Made by a program: the position numbers and the translations under genes. Below are positions 1-5,632 of a stretch of DNA of 5,632 bases, one piece after another (position 1 is the first letter of the stretch; each line of letters opens with the position of its first letter). The stretch comes from Bacteroidales bacterium (lineage in GTDB: Bacteria > Bacteroidota > Bacteroidia > Bacteroidales > UBA12077), in contig JAUVLS010000112.1 in the NCBI GenBank assembly GCA_030600625.1, forward strand, positions 1 through 5,632, read 5' to 3'. Under the pieces are notes generated by a model. The model was not told the origin of the DNA, ran no database searches, and saw only the letters and a list, made by a program, of their open reading frames with translations.

Positions 1-67
1 CTTAGTGGTAAAATGCACATTCATTAAGTTAGTTCATAAAGATGTCCTCAAAAAAACTGTAAATATC

Positions 68-83
68 ATTTATTTAAATAAAT
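68..83. repeat. 16-bp perfect AT-only palindrome
   Basis: The arms ATTTATTT and AAATAAAT are exact reverse complements with no spacer. It lies about 105 bp upstream of the first gene, in a leader (1-188) that otherwise shows only AT-rich sequence. A perfect match of this length built only from A and T can arise by chance in DNA of this composition, so a role as an operator is not supported beyond its symmetry. Confidence 0.3.
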
Positions 84-135
84 ATGTTGATAATATTATT
101 TGTTATTCTTCCCTACATAGAGCCAAAAATTATCA

Positions 136-182
136 TTTGTCAATAAACAATAATCAATCTTAAGGTTTTATATCTAACTTTA
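136..182 (+). promoter_or_regulatory. weak promoter candidate for the small membrane protein gene
   Basis: Two partial matches to the Bacteroidota promoter pattern lie just upstream of the gene. A TTTG at 136-139 is followed after 21 bp by TAAGGTTTT (161-169), which is one base too long for TAnnTTTG. Separately, TAACTTTA at 175-182 matches seven of the eight -7 positions but has no TTTG at the right distance. If the second were used, transcription would begin almost at the first ATG (189), which would favour the second ATG at 201 as the true start. Neither is strong. This is a guess from spacing and consensus. Confidence 0.22.
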
Positions 183-188
183 CATAAA

Positions 189-569
189 ATGCTAAAAATT
201 ATGAAAGTAAATAAAAGAGCTTTAATCAGATGGAAAGTATATGTTGACAGGTCGAAAATGTATATCGGGTATATCAATCTTTTTATGATGGTTACCATAT
301 TTCTTGGAGCAATTAAAAATACAGAAATTGGGAAATTATTAATCGCGCATGTTTATGTCGCTATTCCGATATTGATAATTCTGTTTATGCTTTTTGCTCT
401 TTTGCTGGGTTATTGGGATTCCAGGTTGGGTATCAGGAGCGAAGAAATGAGAAATTTATCTTCACAAAATCCTGTTCAGATGGAGATATTAAAAACAATC
501 AGGAAGTTAAAAGAAAACCAGGAGGTTTTGCTTGAAAAAATTAATAAGATTGAGAAAATAACTAAATAA
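189..569 (+). CDS. hypothetical small membrane protein, two TM segments with charged helical tail
   Basis: This is a 126-residue protein whose family I do not recognise. A basic N-terminus (residues 6-18, with several Lys/Arg) precedes a first hydrophobic stretch at about 25-42 and a second, stronger one at about 52-75 (rich in Ile, Leu and Phe). A short polar part follows, ending in a charged helix at about 95-126 dense in Lys, Glu, Leu and Ile, which could form a coiled coil. The pattern suggests an inner-membrane hairpin with both ends in the cytoplasm, by the positive-inside rule, and a tail that could mediate oligomerisation or partner binding. The start is uncertain: ATG at 189 and ATG at 201 (residue 5) are both possible and neither has a clear ribosome site, as is usual in Bacteroidota. 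It stands alone, convergent with the sensor kinase gene, so its context gives no functional clue. It is likely real because of its length, its structured hydrophobicity profile and its ordinary codon use. Confidence 0.75.
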   Translation: MLKIMKVNKRALIRWKVYVDRSKMYIGYINLFMMVTIFLGAIKNTEIGKLLIAHVYVAIPILIILFMLFALLLGYWDSRLGIRSEEMRNLSSQNPVQMEILKTIRKLKENQEVLLEKINKIEKITK

Positions 570-615
570 TATAAGTCAAATAGTTGATATTTTGTTCTAA
601 AAAATCTTTGTTTGA

Positions 616-711
616 GTCATTGCGAATCCCGAAAGCTTTCGGGATGAAGCAATCTATTTGTAAAAAGTAAAAACTATTAGTGGGAGATAGCTTCGCTTTG
701 CTCATTATGAC
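616..711. repeat. imperfect palindromic intergenic repeat (REP/MITE-like)
   Basis: This 96-bp element fills most of the gap between the two convergent genes. Its outer ends are GTCATTGCGA (616-625) and TCATTATGAC (702-711), inverted relative to each other with 7 of 10 positions matching. Inner inverted blocks GAAGCAATCT (646-655) and AGATAGCTTC (685-694) match at 9 of 10. An AT-rich centre of about 29 bp separates the arms. GTCATTGCGA...GAAGCAATCT is a motif I recognise as recurring between genes in many Bacteroidota genomes, so this is probably one copy of a dispersed family. It has no coding capacity of its own. Folded as RNA or DNA it would form a long hairpin between two converging transcripts. 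It might hinder read-through or protect 3' ends, but that is inference. Confidence 0.72.
626..645. repeat. perfect 20-bp palindrome inside the left arm of the repeat
   Basis: ATCCCGAAAG is followed immediately by its exact reverse complement CTTTCGGGAT. As RNA it gives an 8-bp stem with a four-base AGCT loop. It sits between the outer and inner blocks of the left arm of the surrounding element, where the right arm has only GCAAAGC (on the complementary strand). No run of T follows it on either strand, so it is not a standard intrinsic terminator, though it lies within reach of both converging transcripts. Confidence 0.85.
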
Positions 712-760
712 AATCCGTTGTTCCTTTATATTAATGTCGATTAAATTTTTTTGAACCTTT

Positions 761-3700
761 TTATATTGGAATAAATATCTCAACACGAGTACCACATGCC
801 AGGTTGTGTTTATCATACAAATCAATAATTTCTACTTTATAACCTTTGCGTTGTTGAGTTTGGTTTAATAATGATAGTCTTTCGTTTGTTATAAAAGTTC
901 CTTTTGAGGTATGGCCTTTTTTGTTTTTATTCAGCTCTCTTGATTTTTTTCGACCTATTCCATTATCTTCAATAATACATTTTAATATATTGTCATCAGA
1001 AATCAGAAATTCCAGTTTAATTTTTCCTCCTTCATCTTTAAAAACAAATCCATGTTTAATTGAATTTTCAACAAAGGGTTGAAGTATCATCGAAGGAATT
1101 ATTATTTTCCTGTTTTCATAATCAGAAGGTAAGGTTATTTCTGTTTCAAATTTTTTATCGAAACGCATTTGTTCCAGGCTAAGATAATACTTCAAATAAT
1201 TTAATTCTTCATCTAAAGTAATTTGTTTTTTAGAAACATTATCAAGTGTTAGTCTAATTAATTTTGCAAAATCAGAAAGGTAATTTAAAGCAGGATCAAT
1301 ATCATTATCAAGCATATAATTCTGAATAGAATTTATTGCATTAAAAATAAAATGAGGATTCATTTGAGCTCTTAGCGCTTTCATTTCAAATTCAGATATT
1401 CTTTCTGCAATTTCAACTCTAAGCCGTTCTTTTTTCTTTATTGATTTGGTTCTTAAAAATATTATAAGCCAAATAAAGAATATAATAAGACATATTCCTG
1501 AACTAATAAACCACCATTTAAGCCAAAGAGGAGATAATATTATAAAACTTATAGATAATTCAGGACTCGCTATATTTTCGTTTTTGTTAATTACCTTAAT
1601 CCTCAATCTGTATTTTCCCGGTTTCAGGTTCTGGAAAACAGCTTTTCTGTCTTTTGTTTCATTTATCCAATTTTTATGGTATCCTTCAAGTTTATAACTA
1701 AAATTAATATTTTCAGGATCCAAATACTTAATAGCATCATAATAAAAAGTAATAGAATTTTTGTAATATGGTAACTGTATTGTTGATCTGGGTATATTGG
1801 TCCATTGGTCAATGTTTTTAAAGTTTTTAAGATCGAGAGGCTCGTTGTTTACTTCAATTGATTTTATATAAAAATTAAGGTATTTAGTTTTTTCATTTTT
1901 AAGTTTATCGAGATTGATTTTAATAAGATTGGTATTTGAACCAATCCATAAATTTTTACCATTTTGGATTATCGAGTTTGTTCCCGAATAATCAGTAAAC
2001 CCTTCGGATTTATCAATGGTTTCTATAAAAATATTCCCGGTATTATAAAGCTTGTCAAGATCAATAAAATTTAATCCGGCATTGGTTCCTGCAATTAATA
2101 TATTATCATCAGTACAATTGAGCCATCTTATGCTTGAACCTAATAATCCGTTCTTTTTGTCAATTTCAAATTTGGATCGTATAGTATCATTAGAAAACCC
2201 GGCAATGTAAATTTTACCATTGGCACTACCGGCAATAATATTTCCGGAATTATCAAAACAGATATCTGTAAAAGCTTGATTGTCTATTATTTTTTGATCA
2301 TACGTTGAGTAAAACTTATTTTTATCATAAAGGAAAAGACCATGGTCAGTACTGACAAACCAGATTCTCTCATCCTGATTTTTTATTTTGGCAATATTTA
2401 TTGGACTTTTTTGGTCGTAATAATTATATAAATAATAATCTGAATTATTTTCTATATCAGGATATATAAACAAATCAGCCCAACTTGCGCCATAAATTCT
2501 ATTTTCCGGATCAAAAGAAAAATTACTAAATTGATATCCCTCCAGATCAAAATATATAATATTATCTGATTCTTTATCAATTTTAAAAATTCCAACATTA
2601 CTTCCTATCCAGGTATTTCCCTTAGAATCTGTTATTATGCTATTAAATTCTGTTAAGGTTTTATTTATTAAAACATCATATTTTAGAGGTTTGTAAAGAC
2701 TTTTAGCTGGTAATACATTTCCGTTAAGTCTTTTATATGGATTTGTAAAGGGATATGAACCCGAAAAAATAAGTTGCTGATATTTTTCGAAAGAACCGGT
2801 TTGATCAATTAGGTAATAATATTTTGTTTTAATCGTGTTCTTAACGAAATCTTCAAATTTAGCATTAAACATATTAAAACTGAATATCTTACAAATATCA
2901 TTATCGTATTTTTTTATAATATTTTTCTTCGTGGCAATCCATAAAGTATTCGATTTGTCAATATTTAAATCAATAATATTTAACTCCGACAAATTAAAGT
3001 CCTCCGCTTTATAATATGAAAAATTGCTCAAAGGATATAAGAAAAGCCCGCCTTCTTTAGTTCCTATCCAAAGAAGATTTTCTTTTGAATCAAATTCAAG
3101 CGATAAAATATTATTGGATTTTATCCCAAGGTAATTGCCGAAATTTGTAAGTCCTGAACTATCATATTTAAAAAGTCCTCCGGCATTTATGTAATTATTA
3201 CTCCATGCAGCTATCCAAATATTATTATCAAGGTCTTCTTTATAGTCAACAACCTGACCAACAAAATCTGTGACATTCTTTTTACCATTGTTTATTGATA
3301 AAAAGCTTTTTCGTTTGAAATTTATGAGAGTATCTTCTGAGCCGGATATGAATGCAGAATTGGTTAAGTGATTGTTTAACGGGTGATCGTAAGGAATCCT
3401 TATCAGACTTTCCAGTGCAGGAATATACTTGTATAAACCATTTCCATTTGTAAAAACATAAATAAAATCATCGTTTTCTAAGAAGTCTGTAATTTGGAGT
3501 CTTTGGCTTACATTGTTAAGTTTCTTATGAAAAGAAATAAATCTATCGTTGTTGTAAACAGTTAATCCATCTTCGGTACCAATAAGCAAAATCTTAAATT
3601 TAGTTGAATAATGGATTTTTCTAACTTCATTTGATATCAAACCAGATTCCGAATTGTACGAAATTATTTCTTTATCACTTAGTTTAGAAATACCTCCATC

Positions 3701-3991
3701 GTGGCAACCAACCCAAATACAGTTTTCTTCACATTCAGAAATAGACCAGATTTTATCCCCAATTAATCCGTCTTGCGATGAATAAACCTTAAAGTTTTTA
3801 CCATCAAACCTGGCCAGGCCGGCATCAGTTCCTATCCATAGGAATCCTTTTCCGTCTTTATAAATTCCCCGAATGCAATTATCTGGAAGGCCATCATTTA
3901 TTGTATAATTCCTTGAATAATATTGCTGACCCAAAGAATAATGAGTTGAGAGAAAAGAATATATTAATATAAAGAAAAGTGTTTTTTTCAT
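761..3991 (-). CDS. membrane sensor histidine kinase: Reg_prop beta-propellers, Y_Y_Y domain, LytS-type kinase
   Basis: This is a 1076-residue sensor that should autophosphorylate and pass phosphate to the LytTR regulator encoded just upstream. Residues 1-21 look like a signal peptide. Residues about 25-695 carry repeated Reg_prop motifs of the LWIGT..GL..yd type (for example 51-64, 92-104, 135-146, 307-319, 350-362, 460-471, 543-555, 631-643, 681-692). I count about 13, which fits two seven-bladed propellers in the periplasm. A Y_Y_Y domain spans about 745-818 (YKLEGYHKNW, then LKPGKYRLRI). One membrane helix lies at about 823-846. The cytoplasmic part is a His_kinase (LytS/YehU) domain with phosphoacceptor His880 in QMNPHFIFNAINSIQ. 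A GHKL ATPase follows, with its N box QPFVENSIKHG (971-981) and G box EDNGIGR (1008-1014), and the protein ends in GTRVEIFIPI. All key residues are present. It has no fused receiver or AraC domain, unlike classical hybrid two-component sensors. The ATG lies 18 bp after the regulator stop, so the two are probably cotranscribed. The ligand is unknown. Confidence 0.95.
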   Translation of the reverse strand: MKKTLFFILIYSFLSTHYSLGQQYYSRNYTINDGLPDNCIRGIYKDGKGFLWIGTDAGLARFDGKNFKVYSSQDGLIGDKIWSISECEENCIWVGCHDGGISKLSDKEIISYNSESGLISNEVRKIHYSTKFKILLIGTEDGLTVYNNDRFISFHKKLNNVSQRLQITDFLENDDFIYVFTNGNGLYKYIPALESLIRIPYDHPLNNHLTNSAFISGSEDTLINFKRKSFLSINNGKKNVTDFVGQVVDYKEDLDNNIWIAAWSNNYINAGGLFKYDSSGLTNFGNYLGIKSNNILSLEFDSKENLLWIGTKEGGLFLYPLSNFSYYKAEDFNLSELNIIDLNIDKSNTLWIATKKNIIKKYDNDICKIFSFNMFNAKFEDFVKNTIKTKYYYLIDQTGSFEKYQQLIFSGSYPFTNPYKRLNGNVLPAKSLYKPLKYDVLINKTLTEFNSIITDSKGNTWIGSNVGIFKIDKESDNIIYFDLEGYQFSNFSFDPENRIYGASWADLFIYPDIENNSDYYLYNYYDQKSPINIAKIKNQDERIWFVSTDHGLFLYDKNKFYSTYDQKIIDNQAFTDICFDNSGNIIAGSANGKIYIAGFSNDTIRSKFEIDKKNGLLGSSIRWLNCTDDNILIAGTNAGLNFIDLDKLYNTGNIFIETIDKSEGFTDYSGTNSIIQNGKNLWIGSNTNLIKINLDKLKNEKTKYLNFYIKSIEVNNEPLDLKNFKNIDQWTNIPRSTIQLPYYKNSITFYYDAIKYLDPENINFSYKLEGYHKNWINETKDRKAVFQNLKPGKYRLRIKVINKNENIASPELSISFIILSPLWLKWWFISSGICLIIFFIWLIIFLRTKSIKKKERLRVEIAERISEFEMKALRAQMNPHFIFNAINSIQNYMLDNDIDPALNYLSDFAKLIRLTLDNVSKKQITLDEELNYLKYYLSLEQMRFDKKFETEITLPSDYENRKIIIPSMILQPFVENSIKHGFVFKDEGGKIKLEFLISDDNILKCIIEDNGIGRKKSRELNKNKKGHTSKGTFITNERLSLLNQTQQRKGYKVEIIDLYDKHNLACGTRVEIFIPI

Positions 3992-4009
3992 TCTTCTGTA
4001 GTGGAAATT

Positions 4010-4762
4010 TTAACGTTTTGTCAATGTTTTTAAAAATTCCTCGTTCCTGCGTGTAGCAACATCCAGCTCAGTTCCGTTTTCTAAAATAATTCTATATCCG
4101 TCAGTTTTACTGTACGACTTAATATAATTCATATTAACAAGATATGATTTGTGTATTCTAAAAAATATTTCGTCAGGCAATAACTCTTCAATATTTTTTA
4201 AAGTTCGTGCAACTAATATTGCTTCGTTGCGATTTGTAAAAATCTTACAATAATTTTCTTCGGCCTGGCAATAAACTATATTATTCACTTTTTCTAACTG
4301 AAAACCATCCATAGTTGGCAGGGCGATTTTATTAAAATTTCCCGAATCACTATTTATATTACTTAAGAATGCTTCAATTTGGTCTGTATTTGAAGATTTA
4401 CTTTGTTTTTTCTCCAGTCGAACCAGAACATCTCTTAAATCAACATAATTTATGGGTTTTAAAAGATAATCCAGTGCTGCAAATTTTATTGCATCGATTG
4501 CATATTGCTTGTACGCAGTTGTAAAAATTACTTCAAAATCGTAAATGTCAAAATAATCGAAAAGCTTAAATCCATTCTCCTCGGGCATTTCAATGTCAAG
4601 AAATACAATATCCGGACGATATTTGTTGATAGCAAACACACCTTCTTTAACAGAATCTGCCAATTGCAGAATTTTTACTTTAGTATTAAAATAACGTTCA
4701 ATTATTTTTGCTAATGCTTCCCGGGCATTTTTTTCATTATCAATTATTATACAGGTTTTCAT
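4010..4762 (-). CDS. LytTR-family response regulator
   Basis: This 250-residue protein is a two-component regulator of the LytR/AlgR type, of typical length for the family. The receiver domain (about 3-118) has phosphoacceptor Asp56 in IVFLDIEMPEENG, the conserved Thr82 in FTTAY and Lys102 in LLKP. The acidic pocket reads Asp8-Asn9-Glu10, where Asp-Asp-Glu is usual. A polar linker (about 119-143) leads to the LytTR DNA-binding domain (about 145-248), seen from VYCQAEENYCKIF (163-175), FFRIHKSYLVNMNYI (200-214) and the ending LDVATRRNEEFLKTL. Phosphorylation by the sensor encoded 18 bp downstream should promote dimerisation and binding to promoter DNA. The target genes cannot be told from this window. 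The ATG is preceded by an A/T-rich leader without a Shine-Dalgarno sequence, normal for Bacteroidota, and by a promoter candidate 32 bp upstream. Regulator first, kinase second is a common order for this class. Confidence 0.95.
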   Translation of the reverse strand: MKTCIIIDNEKNAREALAKIIERYFNTKVKILQLADSVKEGVFAINKYRPDIVFLDIEMPEENGFKLFDYFDIYDFEVIFTTAYKQYAIDAIKFAALDYLLKPINYVDLRDVLVRLEKKQSKSSNTDQIEAFLSNINSDSGNFNKIALPTMDGFQLEKVNNIVYCQAEENYCKIFTNRNEAILVARTLKNIEELLPDEIFFRIHKSYLVNMNYIKSYSKTDGYRIILENGTELDVATRRNEEFLKTLTKR

Positions 4763-4793
4763 TGAAGTTCTGTTATTTTTAGAATTGCTAATT

Positions 4794-4824
4794 TAAAGAT
4801 ACTTGATAAAATTATGATATCAAA
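4794..4824 (-). promoter_or_regulatory. Bacteroidota-type promoter for the regulator-sensor operon
   Basis: Read on the minus strand, TTTG (4824-4821) is followed after exactly 19 bp by TATCTTTA (4801-4794). This matches the Bacteroidota -33/-7 consensus TTTG and TAnnTTTG at all informative bases except the last, which is A instead of G. The -7 box ends 31 bp before the regulator ATG at 4762, so transcription starting a few bases downstream of it would give a leader of roughly 25 nt. Position, spacing and sequence agree, but the AT-rich background makes partial matches common. Confidence 0.5.
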
Positions 4825-4952
4825 ACATATAAATTTAAAATAAAGAAAGTGTTGTTTATTAGTAAACGGGTTTATTGGTCAATTGTTGAATGGAATGTAT
4901 ATGTTACAGTAGCCAGGGCAGTTGGAGGTAAGCAGCAGTAATAAGCTCAAAA

Positions 4953-5008
4953 TTTGAAATTTGAAATTTGAAACTCTGAACTTTAAACCTTAAATCTTAA
5001 ACCTTCAA
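4953..5008. repeat. heptanucleotide tandem repeat array (8 units of 7 bp)
   Basis: Eight 7-bp units follow one another in phase without a break: TTTGAAA three times, then CTCTGAA, CTTTAAA, CCTTAAA, TCTTAAA and CCTTCAA. The consensus is roughly YYTTRAA. The three units on the left are identical and those on the right vary, so the left end may be the younger, recently expanded part. The array begins 8 bp after the kinase stop codon (which occupies 5016-5018) when read on the minus strand, and lies in the 253-bp gap before the regulator. A period of seven is not compatible with a coding repeat. The rest of the gap (4825-4952) shows no gene. Confidence 0.8.
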
Positions 5009-5015
5009 ATCAGAA

Positions 5016-5632
5016 TTAGCCCTGTTTTTTAATATGGTATTGAGTAAGTCGCATAATAGGATTTTTTTCAATTAGATCGATATGGGCATTGAATTCTTTT
5101 GCAACTTCTTTTAATTGATTTTGAAAATGAAACCCAATCGAGCCGGTAACACGTATTTTAAAATTAGTGTAATTTTCATATTTTGTAATATGATTAAGAA
5201 ATAAGTCAGTAAATGATTTCTGCACCAAAGTATTCAGGAAAGAATCTTCTTTATGCTTTGAAATGAACTCGCAAAATGATGCTAGAAACCGGTTGGGATT
5301 AGGTTCTTTATAGATTTTGTGCATTATTTGATTATTGCTAAGCTCATACTTTTTTAAAAATTCAGCATGTATTTTTTTTGGAAGATTTCCATACAAAAAT
5401 TCAGTAATAAATAATTTCCCTAAATAATCGCCTCCACCTTCATCTCCTAAAATATATCCCAATGACTGAATATTTTTCATAATATTTTTTCCGTCATATA
5501 AACAAGTATTAGCTCCTGTTCCAAGAATAATAACAATGCCGGAATCTTGAATAAAAAGAGCTCGTGCTGCAGCTAATAAATCATGATTTATTTCAATGTC
5601 AGAATTAGGAAAAAATTGATTCAGACCATTGT
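5016..5632 (-). CDS. BadF/BadG-family ATPase, N-acetylglucosamine kinase-like (5' end outside window)
   Basis: The last 204 residues of the protein are visible. The frame stays open through the right edge, and relatives are about 280 residues, so roughly 80 N-terminal residues including the first phosphate-binding loop are missing. The visible part has the fold's characteristic motifs: NHDLLAAARAL (visible residues 15-25), the nucleotide-binding loop ILGTGANTCLYDG (35-47), then LGYILGDEGGGDYLGK and, near the C-terminus, VTGSIGFHFQNQLKEVA. These place it in the ASKHA superfamily (BadF/BadG/BcrA/BcrD), in the branch annotated as N-acetylglucosamine kinase, which would phosphorylate GlcNAc in the cytoplasm for amino-sugar or cell-wall recycling. 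The substrate is inferred from family likeness only. The Met encoded at 5478-5480 is internal (visible residue 51), because strongly conserved motifs lie upstream of it. The gene runs in the same direction as the two-component pair but is separated from it by 253 bp. Confidence 0.88.
   Translation of the reverse strand, partial: NGLNQFFPNSDIEINHDLLAAARALFIQDSGIVIILGTGANTCLYDGKNIMKNIQSLGYILGDEGGGDYLGKLFITEFLYGNLPKKIHAEFLKKYELSNNQIMHKIYKEPNPNRFLASFCEFISKHKEDSFLNTLVQKSFTDLFLNHITKYENYTNFKIRVTGSIGFHFQNQLKEVAKEFNAHIDLIEKNPIMRLTQYHIKKQG

Noticed and set aside
2..163. An open plus-strand frame running in from the left edge and ending in TAA at 161-163.
   Set aside because: It has no ATG in view and only about 53 codons. 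Its composition is poor in Gly, Ala and Glu and resembles translated AT-rich noncoding DNA. It could in principle be the tail of an upstream gene, but nothing supports that.
626..645. The perfect palindrome as a rho-independent terminator for either convergent gene.
   Set aside because: No T-run follows the stem on either strand. It belongs to a larger repeat element, so a terminator call is not supported.
562..825. A minus-strand open frame of 87 codons across the convergent gap.
   Set aside because: It overlaps the end of the sensor gene in another frame, runs through the palindromic repeat and overlaps the end of the small plus-strand gene. The translation has no recognisable features.
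1446..1697. A plus-strand open frame of 83 codons with hydrophobic stretches.
   Set aside because: It lies wholly opposite the Y_Y_Y/membrane-helix region of the sensor kinase gene, whose domain structure is unmistakable. Its hydrophobicity is a by-product of the antisense frame.
4505..4714. A plus-strand open frame of 69 codons.
   Set aside because: It lies wholly antisense to the receiver domain of the response regulator and shows no domain features.
4854..4867. A small hairpin (GTTTA-TTAG-TAAAC) and a nearby 9/10 direct repeat (GTTTATTAGT at 4854, GTTTATTGGT at 4870).
   Set aside because: The stem is only 5 bp and AT-rich, and the direct repeat is short. Both are plausible by chance in this composition and are not tied to any function.
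4953..5008. The short repeats as a CRISPR array.
   Set aside because: The units are 7 bp, directly abutting and without spacers, and no cas gene is present. It is a simple tandem repeat.
5016..5480. A complete 154-residue protein starting at the Met encoded at 5478-5480.
   Set aside because: The frame continues upstream without a stop to the window edge and encodes conserved kinase motifs (ILGTGANTCLYDG), so that Met is internal and the gene is cut by the window.

Overview
The window looks like a chromosomal segment of a Bacteroidota bacterium. The DNA is strongly AT-rich. It carries a large Reg_prop/Y_Y_Y sensor kinase of the kind abundant in that phylum, a LytTR regulator, and a GlcNAc-kinase-like ATPase with Bacteroidota-type motifs. 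The one good promoter candidate also fits the Bacteroidota -33/-7 pattern (TTTG, 19-bp spacer, TAnnTTTG with one mismatch). The genus cannot be fixed from the sequence alone.

Layout from left to right: an AT-rich leader (1-188) holds no convincing gene. A small plus-strand gene (189-569) encodes an unrecognised 126-residue protein with two membrane segments and a charged helical tail. A convergent gap (570-760) contains a 96-bp imperfect palindromic repeat of REP/MITE type, with a perfect 20-bp palindrome inside its left arm. Everything further right is on the minus strand. In transcription order (right to left) there is a BadF/BadG-family sugar kinase, cut by the window edge (5016 to beyond 5632), and then a 253-bp gap. 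That gap holds a 7-bp-period repeat array just after the kinase stop and a promoter candidate just before the next gene. The two-component pair follows: a LytTR response regulator (4010-4762) and, 18 bp downstream, its presumed partner, a 1076-residue membrane sensor histidine kinase (761-3991).

The regulator and sensor very probably form one operon and one signalling pathway. The sensor would detect a signal with a periplasmic double beta-propeller, pass it through a Y_Y_Y module and a single membrane helix to a LytS-type kinase core (His880), and phosphorylate Asp56 of the regulator, which would then bind DNA through its LytTR domain. The signal and target genes are not visible. The sugar kinase is on the same strand but appears to be separated by its own gap and promoter, so a functional link is only a guess.

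Nothing here is a clearly new system. The points most worth a second look are the palindromic repeat with an asymmetric internal hairpin, the heptanucleotide array, the Asp-Asn-Glu acidic pocket of the regulator and the unrecognised small membrane protein.
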